A DNA stretch of 64,000 nucleotides from WHSW01 sp963769945 (GCA_963769945.1 CAVYOA010000018.1:134977-198976); one strand, 5' to 3'; counted from the stretch's first letter, positions 17,640 through 28,285 are shown. The notes: generated by a model from the letters alone, not told the origin. Translations and numbers: made by a program.

Positions 17640-18086
17640 CTACTCGATCACGCGGTACTCGCCGTGGTGAAAGACCAGCGGCGGCAGCGCATTTTCGGCA
17701 AGCACGAGATCGGTGACGGCACCGGTGACGATGACGTGATCGCCACCGTCGAGCAGGTCCCGCAGATCGCAGGCGATCCAGGCCAGTGCGGTGGCGAGCT
17801 TGGGCACGCCGGCGGTGAGCGACCACTGCACTCCTGACCACTTCTCATCCAGCGGCGCTTTGGTGGCGAAGCTTCGCGCCAGCGCCTGCTCGCCGGCGCC
17901 GAGCACGTTGACCGAGAAGCGCCCCGATGAGCGCACGACAGCGAGCGTGCGCGAGTTGCGCTCGAGACAGGCGAGCATCAGCGGCGGGTCGAGCGAAAGC
18001 GACGCGACGGCGTTGGCGGTGGCCCCGGCAGGCTCACCGTCGGCGCTCGCCGCGATCACCGTGACCGCGGTCGGCACGGCTGACAT
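17640..18086 (-). CDS. Flavin reductase domain protein
   Basis: A 148-residue single-domain protein of the flavin reductase (DIM6/NTAB) type that binds FMN and usually supplies reduced flavin to a partner monooxygenase. The N-terminal strand VPTAVTVIAA, the GATANAVASLSLDPPLMLACL core and the FSVNVLGAGE segment are family marks. A C-terminal strand VTDLVLAENALPPLVFHHGEY is also typical. The coding frame stays open about 15 residues upstream of the chosen ATG (…NSEQFRDAM), but I see no start codon there. The partner oxygenase is not adjacent. Confidence 0.82.
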   Translation of the reverse strand: MSAVPTAVTVIAASADGEPAGATANAVASLSLDPPLMLACLERNSRTLAVVRSSGRFSVNVLGAGEQALARSFATKAPLDEKWSGVQWSLTAGVPKLATALAWIACDLRDLLDGGDHVIVTGAVTDLVLAENALPPLVFHHGEYRVIE

Positions 18087-18167
18087 CGCATCGCGAAACT
18101 GCTCTGAGTTGGTGGCTGGCTCATCTGGGCTCGGGGCGCGGGGTCGGAAAAGTATGATGCCGCCCCG

Positions 18168-18572
18168 GTGCGTCGCCTTCTCATCCCCACAGTCGCGATC
18201 TCGGCCGCTGTCGCCCTCGGTGCGTGCGGCACGCAGAGCCTCGAGCTCTCCGAAGACGACCCCAATTACACCGGGGCGGTGCTATTCGCCGAGCGCTGCT
18301 CGGGCTGTCACACGCTCGAGGCCGCGGCCGCGCAGGGCTCGGCCAACCGTGAGCTGCGAAATCAAGGCCCCAATCTCGACGAGCGCGTCGAAACCGCTGA
18401 GGACGTCCTCTACGCGATTCGCAACGGCGGCTTCTCCGGCGCGATCATGCCGCAGAACATCGTCGTCGGTGAGGAGGCCGAGCAGGTCGCAGACTTCGTC
18501 GCCGAGTATGCGGGCAGCGAGGTCGACCGGCCGACGATCCCGACGGCCGAATCTTCGGCTGCGGGCGGCTAG
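18168..18572 (+). CDS. Lipoprotein c-type cytochrome
   Basis: A 134-residue monohaem cytochrome c. Residues 1-20 form a lipoprotein signal peptide ending in the lipobox LGAC, so the protein should be anchored outside the membrane. The haem site CSGCH is near residue 45, and a candidate axial Met lies in SGAIMPQNIV. It starts at GTG. The Met ligand in a Gly-x-x-Met-Pro context is typical of small electron carriers or cytochrome oxidase partners. serS follows 15 bases downstream on the same strand, so the two may be co-transcribed. Confidence 0.85.
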   Translation: MRRLLIPTVAISAAVALGACGTQSLELSEDDPNYTGAVLFAERCSGCHTLEAAAAQGSANRELRNQGPNLDERVETAEDVLYAIRNGGFSGAIMPQNIVVGEEAEQVADFVAEYAGSEVDRPTIPTAESSAAGG

Positions 18573-18587
18573 CACCCGCAACGGTTA

Positions 18588-19859
18588 GTGCTGGATCTGA
18601 GGGCGATCCGCGAGGACCCGGGCCCCGCTCGGGAGGCGCTCGCGCGGCGTGGCGCTGCCGAGGCGCTCGACGAACTGCTGGCCCTCGATGCACGCAGGCG
18701 AGAGCTGCTGCCCGAGGTCGAGGGCCGCCGCGCACGCCAGAACAAGGCTTCCGAGGAGATCGCGGCGGCCAAGCGTTCCGGCGACGACGCTGCCGCGTTG
18801 ATCGACCAGATGAAGGCAGTTTCGGCGGAGCTCAAGCAGATGCAGGCCGAGCTCGGCGAGGTCGAGCTTCGTCGCGACGAGCTCGCCCTGACGCTGCCCA
18901 ACTTTCCCGATCCTCATGCCCCACAGGGCGGGGAGGACGACGCCGTCACCCTGCGCGAGGTCGGCGAGCGCCCGCAATTCGACCACGACGTTCGCGACCA
19001 CGTCGAGCTCGCCTCGATGCACGGCTGGATCGAGATCGAGAAGGCGGCGGTCGCGTCGGGCTCGCGCTTTGCCTATCTGATCGGTGATCTGGTCATGGTC
19101 GAGCTGGCGTTGATCCGCTTCGCGGTCGAGACCGTTCGCGCCGAGGGCTTCGAGCCGGTCGTGCCGCCGGTGCTGGTGCGAGAGGCGGCCCTCTACGGCA
19201 GCGGCTTCTTTCCGGGCGAGCGCGAGATGATCTATGAGGTCGAGCGCGACGAGTTGTTCTTGGTCGGGACATCCGAGGTCTCACTGGCGGCGCTTCACGC
19301 CGACGAGATCCTCGATGCCGCCGACGTGCCGCGCCGCTACGCCGGGATCTCGACCTGCTTTCGCCGCGAAGCCGGCGCCGCCGGCAAGGACACCCACGGG
19401 ATCTTTCGCGTGCATCAGTTCGACAAGGTCGAGATGTTCTCATTCGTCTTGCCGCAGGACTCGAGCGCCGAGCACGAGCGCCTGCTCGCGATCGAGGAGC
19501 AGATCTTGAGCGCGCTGCAGTTGCCATACCGAGTCGTCGATATCGCGATCGGCGACCTTGGGGCGCCGGCGGCGCGCAAGTTCGATTGCGAGGCCTGGAT
19601 TCCGAGCCAGGGTCGCTACCGCGAGCTCACCTCGACCTCGAACACGACCGACTATCAGGCCCGGCGCCTCGGCGCCCGCTTTCGCCCCGAGGCCGAGGCG
19701 TCGCCGCAGCCGCTGCACACGCTCAACGGCACCGCGGTCGCGGTCGGCCGCACGCTGATCGCGCTACTGGAGAACGGTCAGCGCGCCGACGGCAGCGTGC
19801 AGTTGCCGGAGGCGCTCGTCGCGGCCGGCGCGCCGGCGGTGATCGGCGCTACTCCTTAG
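18588..19859 (+). CDS. serS: Serine--tRNA ligase
   Basis: A 423-residue class II aminoacyl-tRNA synthetase that charges tRNA-Ser. The first 110 residues form the long antiparallel coiled coil (GRRARQNKASEEIAAAKR) that holds the tRNA variable arm. The catalytic domain carries motif 2 (TCFRREAGAAGKDTHGIFR), with the following HQFDKVE, and motif 3 (TLNGTAVAVGRTLIALLEN). It begins at GTG. Length is typical. The end overlaps the convergent msrB gene by 11 bases. Confidence 0.97.
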   Translation: MLDLRAIREDPGPAREALARRGAAEALDELLALDARRRELLPEVEGRRARQNKASEEIAAAKRSGDDAAALIDQMKAVSAELKQMQAELGEVELRRDELALTLPNFPDPHAPQGGEDDAVTLREVGERPQFDHDVRDHVELASMHGWIEIEKAAVASGSRFAYLIGDLVMVELALIRFAVETVRAEGFEPVVPPVLVREAALYGSGFFPGEREMIYEVERDELFLVGTSEVSLAALHADEILDAADVPRRYAGISTCFRREAGAAGKDTHGIFRVHQFDKVEMFSFVLPQDSSAEHERLLAIEEQILSALQLPYRVVDIAIGDLGAPAARKFDCEAWIPSQGRYRELTSTSNTTDYQARRLGARFRPEAEASPQPLHTLNGTAVAVGRTLIALLENGQRADGSVQLPEALVAAGAPAVIGATP

Positions 19860-20247
19860 CGTCGAGCTCCAGCGAGCAGGAGTTGATGCAGTAGCGCTGG
19901 CCGGTCGGGTTCGGGCCGTCGTCGAAGACGTGGCCGAGGTGGCCGCCGCAGCGGCTGCAGTGGACCTCGGTGCGTTTCATGAAGAAGGTGCGGTCGGTCT
20001 CGGTCTCGACCGGCTCGCCCTCCATCGGCGCATAGAAGCTCGGCCAGCCGGTGCCGGAGTCGAACTTGGTCTCGGAGTCAAAGAGCTCGGCGCCGCAGCC
20101 CTTGCAGCGGTAGACGCCCTCGGTCTTGGTGTCCCAGTAGCCGCCGCTGAAGGCACGCTCGGTGCCCTTCTCGCGCAGCACCTTGTACTCCTCGGGCGAT
20201 AGCTCCGACTTCCACTCAGCATCTGTCTTTACGAGCTTTTCCATCAT
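19849..20247 (-). CDS. msrB: Peptide-methionine (R)-S-oxide reductase
   Basis: A 132-residue repair enzyme that reduces methionine-R-sulfoxide. Two CxxC pairs bind structural zinc (CKGC, CSRC). The catalytic region is GTGWPSFYAP, HLGHVF and RYCINS. The catalytic Cys of RYCINS is followed three residues later by another Cys (RYCINSCSLEL) where the family usually has Ala or Val. Two adjacent Met codons begin the gene; GGAG lies close to the first, so the second Met may be the real start. Confidence 0.95.
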   Translation of the reverse strand: MMEKLVKTDAEWKSELSPEEYKVLREKGTERAFSGGYWDTKTEGVYRCKGCGAELFDSETKFDSGTGWPSFYAPMEGEPVETETDRTFFMKRTEVHCSRCGGHLGHVFDDGPNPTGQRYCINSCSLELDAKE

Positions 20248-20269
20248 GGTCTCCTAGGTTACGGGGTAC

Positions 20270-21091
20270 GTGGACTCTGCTTTCTATGTCTCACAAGGGG
20301 GCCGATTCGTTTCATCGGAGCTGACCCGCGGGCCCTGGGATCCCAATTTCCAGCACGCTGGCCCGCCGACGGCTTTGATCGCCCGCGAGCTCGAACGCAC
20401 TCCGGCCGCGCTCGCCCCCGAGGCGAGCTGGCAGTTCGGCCGGGTCACGTTCGAGATCCTGCGCCCGGTGCCGATCGCGCCGCTGACGGTGAGCACCGAG
20501 GTGGTGCGACCGGGGCGCAGCGTCGAGCTGCTCGAAGCCACGCTCGCCGACGACGCGGGTGAGCCGCTGATTCGCGCCTCGGCCTGGCGCGTGGCCCGCA
20601 AGCAGGTCGAGCTGCCGCCGGCGCTTGCCAGCGAGGAAGCAGAGAGCCCGGCTCGGCGCGATACACCCCTCCCAGCGCCCGCCGCCGGCTCGCCCGAGAG
20701 CTTCTTCGACACCGGTCGCGACGTCGGCTACCACACCGCGATGGAGTACCGCTTCCTCACCGGTCGCTTCCTCGATCCCGGCCCGGCGACCGTGTGGATG
20801 CGGATGCTCGCTGAGCTGGTCGCCGGCGAGCAGCCGAGCCCGCTGCAGCGCGTGCTCACCGCCGCCGACTCCGGTAACGGCGTCAGCTCCACCCTCGACT
20901 TGTCGCGCTACCTGTTCATCAACGTCGACCTCAGCGTCCATCTGCACCGGATGCCCGCCACCGAATGGGTCTGCCTTGACGCGATCACAGTTCCCGAGCC
21001 GACAGGCATCGGGCTCGCGGATACCGCGCTTCACGACGAGCGCGGCCCGATCGGGCGCGCGCTTCAGACGCTCGTCGTGCGCGAGCGCTGA
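20270..21091 (+). CDS. Acyl-CoA thioesterase-like (hot-dog fold) protein
   Basis: A 273-residue protein resembling the TesB-like thioesterase family, with two hot-dog halves. The N-terminal half has GPWDPNFQHAGPPTALIAREL and a strand with ILRPVPIAPLTVSTEVVR. The C-terminal half contains SRYLFINVDLSVHLHRMP and ends in a Gly-x-Ala-L-H-Asp-x-x-Gly-P-x-G pattern typical of the family. The start is GTG, only 22 bases from the divergent msrB start. The end overlaps the convergent YcaQ-like gene by 28 bases. The substrate chain length cannot be inferred. Confidence 0.78.
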   Translation: MDSAFYVSQGGRFVSSELTRGPWDPNFQHAGPPTALIARELERTPAALAPEASWQFGRVTFEILRPVPIAPLTVSTEVVRPGRSVELLEATLADDAGEPLIRASAWRVARKQVELPPALASEEAESPARRDTPLPAPAAGSPESFFDTGRDVGYHTAMEYRFLTGRFLDPGPATVWMRMLAELVAGEQPSPLQRVLTAADSGNGVSSTLDLSRYLFINVDLSVHLHRMPATEWVCLDAITVPEPTGIGLADTALHDERGPIGRALQTLVVRER

Positions 21092-22245
21092 AGAGCGACC
21101 CGATCGAGCCCGAGCCAGGCGGCCATCGCGGCGAGCTCCGCCGCGAGCGCTTCGGAGGTATCCGGGGGCGTGTCGGGCTCGTGGTGGATTGCCCGAACTC
21201 GAAGCACTCCCGCGCTGCGATCGGCCTTGAGATCGACCCGCGCCGCGAGCCGATCGCCGAGCAGGAACGGCAGCACGTAGTAGCCGTGGCGGCGCTTGGG
21301 CGCGGGCACGTAGATCTCGAGGCGAAACTCGAAGCCGAAGATCCGCGCGACGCGACTTCGCTCCCAAAGCAGCGAGTCGAAGGGGCCGATCAGAGCGGTT
21401 GCGTCGACCGATCTCGGGATCCGCGCGCCGCGCGCGAGATAGCCGGGCGTTCTGCCCCAGCCCTCGACCTCGACCGGCGTCAGCTCACCGGCCTCGACGA
21501 GTTCGGCGATGCGCAGCTTTGCCTCGGCCGTCGGCAGGCGAAAGTAGTCGCGCAGGTCGCGCTCGGCCGCGACTCCGAGCGAGCGGGCGGCGATCCGGAC
21601 GAGCTCGCGCTGGGCGTCGGCGGGTTCGGGTGTTGGCGCCTCCAGCACAGCGTGCGGCAGCACCCGCTCGGGCAGGTCGTAGAGGCGCTCGAAGCGCCGC
21701 CGGCGCGCCGCCGTCACCTCGCCGCTCCAAAACAGCCACTCGATCGCACGCTTGGCATCCGACCAGTCCCACCAGGGGCCGCTTCGGCGCGGGCGCTTCT
21801 CGCTCAGCTCGGAGGCGGCGATCGGCCCGCGCTCGTGCACCTCGGCGAGCACACGCTCGACCAGCTTCGGGTTCTCACGCTTGATTCGCTGCATCCCGCC
21901 CCAAGAATCGGTGTGGGCGCGCTGCATGCGCCAGCGCAGCAGTCGATGTAGCTCGACCGGCAGCAGCGAAGCCTCGTGGCCCCAGTACTCGAACAACCGC
22001 CGCGGGGCCCGCGCCGAGGCGCGGTCGAGCAACTCGCGGCGGTACGGCCCGAGGCGGCTGAAAGCGGGCAGGTAGTGAGCGCGCTCGAGCACGTTGACCG
22101 AGTCGATCTGAAGCAAGCCGACGCGGTTGATCACCCGCCGGATGTCCCAGCCCGTCGGCTCGCCCTGCGGGCGCTCATCGGCGAATCCCTGCGCGCAGAG
22201 GGCGAGGCGCCGCGCCTCGGAGTTCGAGATATGGACGCGAGTCAC
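21064..22245 (-). CDS. YcaQ/AlkX-type winged-helix DNA glycosylase family protein
   Basis: A 393-residue protein of the DUF1006/HTH_42 family, whose studied members (E. coli YcaQ, Streptomyces AlkX/AZL homologues) unhook alkylated or crosslinked DNA bases. The Gln-x-Asp motif used in catalysis by that family is visible in LLQIDSVNVLERAHYLP near residue 45. Repeated winged-helix regions rich in Arg and Trp follow, and 'PFDSLLWERSRVARIFGFEF' plus 'RHGYYVLPFLLGDRLAARVDLK' are conserved C-terminal strands. It starts at GTG, 21 bases downstream of the sigma factor stop on the same strand. The glycosylase role is inference from the family. Confidence 0.85.
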   Translation of the reverse strand: MTRVHISNSEARRLALCAQGFADERPQGEPTGWDIRRVINRVGLLQIDSVNVLERAHYLPAFSRLGPYRRELLDRASARAPRRLFEYWGHEASLLPVELHRLLRWRMQRAHTDSWGGMQRIKRENPKLVERVLAEVHERGPIAASELSEKRPRRSGPWWDWSDAKRAIEWLFWSGEVTAARRRRFERLYDLPERVLPHAVLEAPTPEPADAQRELVRIAARSLGVAAERDLRDYFRLPTAEAKLRIAELVEAGELTPVEVEGWGRTPGYLARGARIPRSVDATALIGPFDSLLWERSRVARIFGFEFRLEIYVPAPKRRHGYYVLPFLLGDRLAARVDLKADRSAGVLRVRAIHHEPDTPPDTSEALAAELAAMAAWLGLDRVALQRSRTTSV

Positions 22246-22266
22246 CGTGCCATCCGGTGCCGCCCG

Positions 22267-23214
22267 TTAAGCCGCTTGGCGCCAGCTTTCCAACGAGCCA
22301 GCCGCCGCCAGCCGCTCGAGACCCTGTGCCTCGAGTCGCTGGGCGACCTTCTGCGTCACGCCGAGCTCGCGCGCGGCGTCACGGACACTCTGCGCGGGGC
22401 GTCCACCGGTGCCAAAGCGCGCTTGGATGATGAAGCGCTCGTCCTCGGGCAGCGCGGCGAGCGCATCAGCGACCGCCTGCTCTTGCTCGCGTTCGAGCAC
22501 GTCTTGCTCGAGGTCTTCGGCGCTTTGGGCGTGAAGCTCTCCGAGCGTCGTGTCGCCTTCCCCGACGGGGACATCGAGGCTCGTCGTGACGCGGGTCAAA
22601 TCGCGCATCGCCGTCACCTCGTCTACTGGCAGGCTCGCCTTCTTGGCGACCTCGGCGTCGGTCGGCTCGCGATTGAGCTGCTTGGTCAGTTCGGCTGTGA
22701 CCCGGTTCATCGTCCGTTCGCGCTGGGCGATGTGCGCGGGGATGCGCACCGGGCGACCGGTGTTGTCGAGGCCGCGCTGGATCGACTGCTTGATCCAGAG
22801 CACCGCGTAGGTCGAGAACTTGTAGCCGCGGCGCCAGTCGAACTTCTCGGCGGCGCGGATCAGTCCCAGCATCGCCTCCTGGATCAGGTCGCCCATCGGC
22901 AGCCCGAAGCCCTGGTAGCGGCGGGCGAACTTGATCACCAGCCGCAGGTTGGAGTTGATCAGGCGCTCCTTGGCCGCGAGGTCGCCCTTCTCGATGCGCT
23001 GTGAGAGCTCGACCTCCTCGGCCGCGGTCAGCAGCGGATACTTCATCGCCTGGTTGATGAACAGCTGCAGGCTGTCCATCGTCGGTTCGGCGACGGCGCG
23101 CGACTCCGCGTCGCGAACGCGACCCGCGGGTGTGGTCAAAGCTTGGTTGTGATGCTCGCCGCGCTTGCGGCGGGTTTCGCTGCGCTGACTGTCAGCGCCT
23201 CTTGATCGAGGCAT
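22267..23214 (-). CDS. RNA polymerase sigma factor, RpoD/SigA type
   Basis: A 315-residue sigma-70 protein with regions 1.2 (DSLQLFINQAMKYPLLTAAE), 2 (LINSNLRLVIKFARRYQGFGLPMGDLIQEAMLGLIRA, FDWRRGYKFSTYAVLWIKQ), 3 (HIAQRERTMNRVTAEL) and 4 (LPEDERFIIQARFG plus a final HTH). The first 45 residues are unstructured and Arg-rich. Region 2.4 (YAVLWIKQSIQR) is primary-type. It is shorter than vegetative SigA, so it may be a principal-like (HrdB/SigB-class) alternative. A good promoter and Shine-Dalgarno (GAGGAGG) lie upstream. Confidence 0.92.
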   Translation of the reverse strand: MPRSRGADSQRSETRRKRGEHHNQALTTPAGRVRDAESRAVAEPTMDSLQLFINQAMKYPLLTAAEEVELSQRIEKGDLAAKERLINSNLRLVIKFARRYQGFGLPMGDLIQEAMLGLIRAAEKFDWRRGYKFSTYAVLWIKQSIQRGLDNTGRPVRIPAHIAQRERTMNRVTAELTKQLNREPTDAEVAKKASLPVDEVTAMRDLTRVTTSLDVPVGEGDTTLGELHAQSAEDLEQDVLEREQEQAVADALAALPEDERFIIQARFGTGGRPAQSVRDAARELGVTQKVAQRLEAQGLERLAAAGSLESWRQAA

Positions 23215-23261
23215 TGGTGCCTCCTCTCGGCGGTCGTACGTTCCCTACCCCAGCTTCAGAA

Positions 23262-23290
23262 AGTATAGCGAGAAGTAGTTGAGTATGCAA
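23262..23290 (-). promoter_or_regulatory. Promoter of the sigma factor gene
   Basis: On the minus strand TTGCAT (23290-23285) and TATACT (23267-23262) are separated by exactly 17 bases, an excellent housekeeping -35/-10 pair. Transcription would start about 45 bases before the sigma-factor ATG at 23214, which is preceded by GAGGAGG. Confidence 0.6.
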
Positions 23291-23359
23291 GCAGGTCGAA
23301 AACGGCTCTGGCAAGCACTATGTGGGCCTTCGTGGCGGTTTCGGCAAGACTCTGGGCCG

Positions 23360-24568
23360 ATGCACGTCACCTTCGTCCTTCTGCCACTACCCGGCCACGT
23401 AAACCCCACGCTAGCGGTGATCGCCGAGCTTTGTCGGCGCGGTGCTCGCGTCAGCGTGCTCGCAAGCTCGCAGATGGCTCCCCGACTGGAGGCGGCGGGG
23501 GCCGAGGTTGTCGCCTGCGACGAGGTTCTGCCGCGCGAAATTGCCGATCCCCCCGAGGGTGTCCTGCGCGTGGCCGAGCTGCTGCTGCGATCGGCCTCGA
23601 CGCTGCTCGACTTCACACTCGAGCAGCTGCGCAGGCTCGATCCCGACGTCGTCGTGCACGACTCGATGACGCCGTGGGGCAGGCTCGCCGCCCGTCTGCT
23701 CGACCGTCCCTCGGTGAGCTCGACCGCGACCTTCGCCTTCGATCGCCGCGTCTCCCCGCCGCCTTCCGAGCTTGCCCGTCTTGCCGTCGATTTCTCGGCT
23801 CATTTCGGATCCTTCGTCAGGCTGCATCGCAGCCGGCGCGAGATTCACGCCCGCTACGGGATCGACCCCGGCGGCCTGCTCGAGACCGTCAGCAACCGCG
23901 ATGGCGCCGCGCGAGCGATCGTCTACACCTCCCCGGAGCTGCAGCGCGGCGGCGAGAAGCTGGCGGTCGAGCTCGACTTCGTCGGGCCGTCGATCGGCGA
24001 TCTGACTCCGATCGACGCCGAGATCGAAGCTGAGGTCGCCGGCCGACCGCTGATCTACGTCTCGCTCGGCACCGTCTTCAACGAGCGCCCGGCGTTCTTT
24101 CGCGACTGCCTCGAAGCGTTCGCGGACCGCGATGAGGCGGTCTTGTTGTCCGTCGGTGACCGCCTCGATCCGGCTGTGCTGGGCGAGCTGCCGGCAAACG
24201 CGATCGTGCGGCGCTCGGTACCCCAGCTGGCGGTGCTCGAACGCGCGAGGCTGTTCGTCACCCATGCGGGCATGAACTCGGCGAGCGAAGCGCTGTGGTT
24301 CGGCGTGCCGACGCTGCTGCATCCTCAGACCGCCGATCAGCCGGTGGTCGCTGCCCGCTTGGCTCAGCTCGGAGCCGGGCGCATGCTGAGACGCTCGAAC
24401 CCGAAGCGGATCGCCGCCGAAGCCGAGCGCGTGCTGACCGGCGACTACGCCGAGCGCGCTCGCGAGCTTGGCGAAACGCTGCGCGCCTGCGGCGGCCCCC
24501 CGCGCGCGGCCGATGTGATCACCGAGGCGGCTGAGGGGAGACCGAAAGACCTCCTCGGACGGGCCTGA
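23360..24568 (+). CDS. Macrolide-type (GT1/MGT) glycosyltransferase
   Basis: A GT-B enzyme of about 402 residues. The N-terminal domain begins MHVTFVLLPLPGHVNPTLAV, and the C-terminal donor-binding domain has LIYVSLGTVF, VRRSVPQLAVLERARLFVTHAGMNS and a HPQTADQPVVAARL segment, the usual UDP-sugar pocket. I chose the ATG at 23360 because it opens this conserved strand; an upstream ATG would add 27 unmatched residues. Such enzymes glycosylate small molecules such as macrolides, flavonoids or lipids. No biosynthetic genes are nearby, so a detoxifying or lipid-modifying role is possible. It ends in the palindromic hairpin shared with the next gene. Confidence 0.88.
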   Translation: MHVTFVLLPLPGHVNPTLAVIAELCRRGARVSVLASSQMAPRLEAAGAEVVACDEVLPREIADPPEGVLRVAELLLRSASTLLDFTLEQLRRLDPDVVVHDSMTPWGRLAARLLDRPSVSSTATFAFDRRVSPPPSELARLAVDFSAHFGSFVRLHRSRREIHARYGIDPGGLLETVSNRDGAARAIVYTSPELQRGGEKLAVELDFVGPSIGDLTPIDAEIEAEVAGRPLIYVSLGTVFNERPAFFRDCLEAFADRDEAVLLSVGDRLDPAVLGELPANAIVRRSVPQLAVLERARLFVTHAGMNSASEALWFGVPTLLHPQTADQPVVAARLAQLGAGRMLRRSNPKRIAAEAERVLTGDYAERARELGETLRACGGPPRAADVITEAAEGRPKDLLGRA

Positions 24569-24581
24569 GCCCTTAGGGCTC
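24567..24581. terminator. Bidirectional hairpin embedding two stop codons
   Basis: GAGCCC (24567-24572) TTA GGGCTC (24576-24581) is a perfect 6-base stem with a 3-base loop. The TGA of the glycosyltransferase (24566-24568) overlaps its left arm, and the TAA of the convergent gene is the loop (24573-24575). No clear T-run follows on either side, so it may be a weak or processing hairpin. Confidence 0.4.
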
Positions 24582-24911
24582 CTCTGGAGTCGTCGCCGGC
24601 GCCTCGACGGTGCTCGTCACCGTTTCGCTCTCCGTTTCGGTCGTTGTCGAGATGCTGCTGGTCGTCTCGATGGCGGTGGAGACCTCGGTCACGGTCTCCG
24701 TTTCCGTCTTGGTCTCGGTCTCGGTGCCCGTGAGGCGGACCTCCTCGACCGGCGGGTCGGAGACGATCAGCGCCAGGGCGACGCCGAGCCCAGCCGCCAG
24801 AGCGGCGAGCGCAATCATGATCGCCTTGTTGCGGCTGCTCAGAGGTGGTTCTGAGCCCGGCTCGGGCCGACGATCGTCGTAGTCGGGTGGGAACTGGTCG
24901 CGGGAGGACAT
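24573..24911 (-). CDS. Membrane-anchored protein with Thr/Glu-rich tail
   Basis: A 112-residue protein: a 28-residue acidic/Arg hydrophilic start (DDRRPEPGSEPP), a single membrane helix (KAIMIALAALAAGLGVALALIV), then an extracellular tail almost wholly of Thr, Glu, Val and Ser in alternating pairs (TETETKTETETVTEVSTA). No fold can be assigned. The tail looks like a flexible, possibly O-glycosylated spacer. Its short repeat units suggest replication slippage. It lies directly downstream of lon on the same strand. Confidence 0.72.
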   Translation of the reverse strand: MSSRDQFPPDYDDRRPEPGSEPPLSSRNKAIMIALAALAAGLGVALALIVSDPPVEEVRLTGTETETKTETETVTEVSTAIETTSSISTTTETESETVTSTVEAPATTPEEP

Positions 24912-24986
24912 GCCCGCGCAACCCTAGAGAAGTGCTTGGGTGACGTCGTGTGTGGCGATGAACGTTGTGCCGCGGGCCCGGCTGGG

Positions 24987-27278
<2,292 letters not shown>

Positions 27279-27325
27279 ATCGTGTCTCCGATTCGAGGGT
27301 TCGAGGATCTGAGCTTCTAAGACTG

Positions 27326-27349
27326 AAGTAACTTTACTTTCTGAAGTAA
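27326..27349. promoter_or_regulatory. Operator-like triple repeat between lon and ohr
   Basis: AAGTAA (27326-27331), TTACTT (27334-27339) and AAGTAA (27344-27349) make two overlapping inverted repeats: one with a 2-base spacer, the other (TACTT/AAGTA) with a 4-base spacer. This AT-rich patch stands out in GC-rich DNA and sits 42 bases before the ohr ATG and 48 before lon. It has the layout of a dimeric repressor site, as MarR/OhrR-type regulators use, but the sequence is not the classical OhrR box. Confidence 0.5.
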
Positions 27350-27390
27350 GGATAGCCAACCCAAGGCGACAAACGAAAGGGCGGACAGCG

Positions 27391-27822
27391 ATGAGCAAAC
27401 CGATCTACACGGCCCAGGCCCACGTCGACGGCGGGCGCGTGGATGGCCACGGCAAGACCAGCGACGGCGCCCTCGAGGTCGATCTGCGCGCCCCAGGTCG
27501 CGACGGCTCCGAGAACGCGACCAACCCGGAGCAGCTCTTCGCTATCGGCTATGCATCCTGCTTCGACAACGCGGTCGCAGTGGTCGCCCGCCGCCAGAAG
27601 CTCGAGACGGGTGAGCTCTCGATCGACTCCAAGGTCCACCTGCTGACCACACCCGAACGTGCCTTCAAGCTCGCCGTCGAGCTCGACGTCAGCCTGCCGT
27701 CGCTCGAGGGCGACGAGGCGGTCGAGCTGGTGCGCGCGGCGCACTCCGTCTGCCCCTACTCGATGGCGACCAGGGGCAACATCGAGGTCGCTTTGACCGC
27801 GAACGGCCAGACGGTCGCCTGA
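27391..27822 (+). CDS. ohr: Organic hydroperoxide resistance protein (Ohr/OsmC)
   Basis: A 143-residue thiol peroxidase that reduces organic and lipid hydroperoxides. Both catalytic cysteines are present: GYASCFDNAV (residue about 58) and HSVCPYSMATRGN (about 122). The N-terminal beta strand, GSENATNPEQLFAIGYA and length match Ohr rather than the wider OsmC family. It is divergent from lon, with a shared AAGTAA-repeat region. No ohrR gene is adjacent. Confidence 0.93.
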   Translation: MSKPIYTAQAHVDGGRVDGHGKTSDGALEVDLRAPGRDGSENATNPEQLFAIGYASCFDNAVAVVARRQKLETGELSIDSKVHLLTTPERAFKLAVELDVSLPSLEGDEAVELVRAAHSVCPYSMATRGNIEVALTANGQTVA

Positions 27823-27879
27823 TGCCTTGACCCCGCTCGGTGAATGTTCGCTGAGCCCACCCGCGCCGGGTAAAGGCCG

Positions 27880-28285
27880 CTACGGCCGCGTGTCGCGGCG
27901 CCCCTCGCTCTCGGCGGCGAGCCCGATCAGCGCGAGCATCACCGTGGCGAGCCCGAGCAGCGCGAGGTTGGCGGTCTCACCGCTGCTCTCGGAGCCGATC
28001 AGGGCGCTGATCGCCGCCAGGGCTCCAGCGGCGGCGGTCGCGAGCACGAGCGTTCGCGAGCGGATCGGCCCGAGCAGCCGCACGAGGCTCAACAAGGGCG
28101 ATTGCGACCCCCCAGATGATCGGCAGGGCCGGCTTGGAATAGTCGAGCAGGCCGGCGGAAGCGATCAACCAGAGCCCGATCAGCAATGTGACGACGACCG
28201 CGCCGACAACCGACGAGCGCCAACTCGCGCGAGCGGTGCGCTCGTCCGTCTCGACCTCGAGCGGGCCCTGATCGGCGGCCTGCAC
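27880..28285 (-). CDS. Four-helix membrane protein (one frameshift)
   Basis: Two overlapping frames complete one another. The first gives MQAADQGPLEVETDERTARA, then a helix (VVGAVVVTLLIGLWLIASAG) and PALPIIWGVAIAL. The second continues LSLVRLLGPIRSRTLVLATA with two more helices and an acidic/Arg tail. A one-base break near 28090 separates them. GTG at 28285 is the likely start, although an ATG in another frame (MASEPQAG) lies just upstream. No known family was recognised. Confidence 0.55.

Noticed and set aside
20312..21367. A 351-residue minus-strand frame
   Set aside because: Antisense to the intact thioesterase-like gene and part of the YcaQ-like gene; no recognisable domain.
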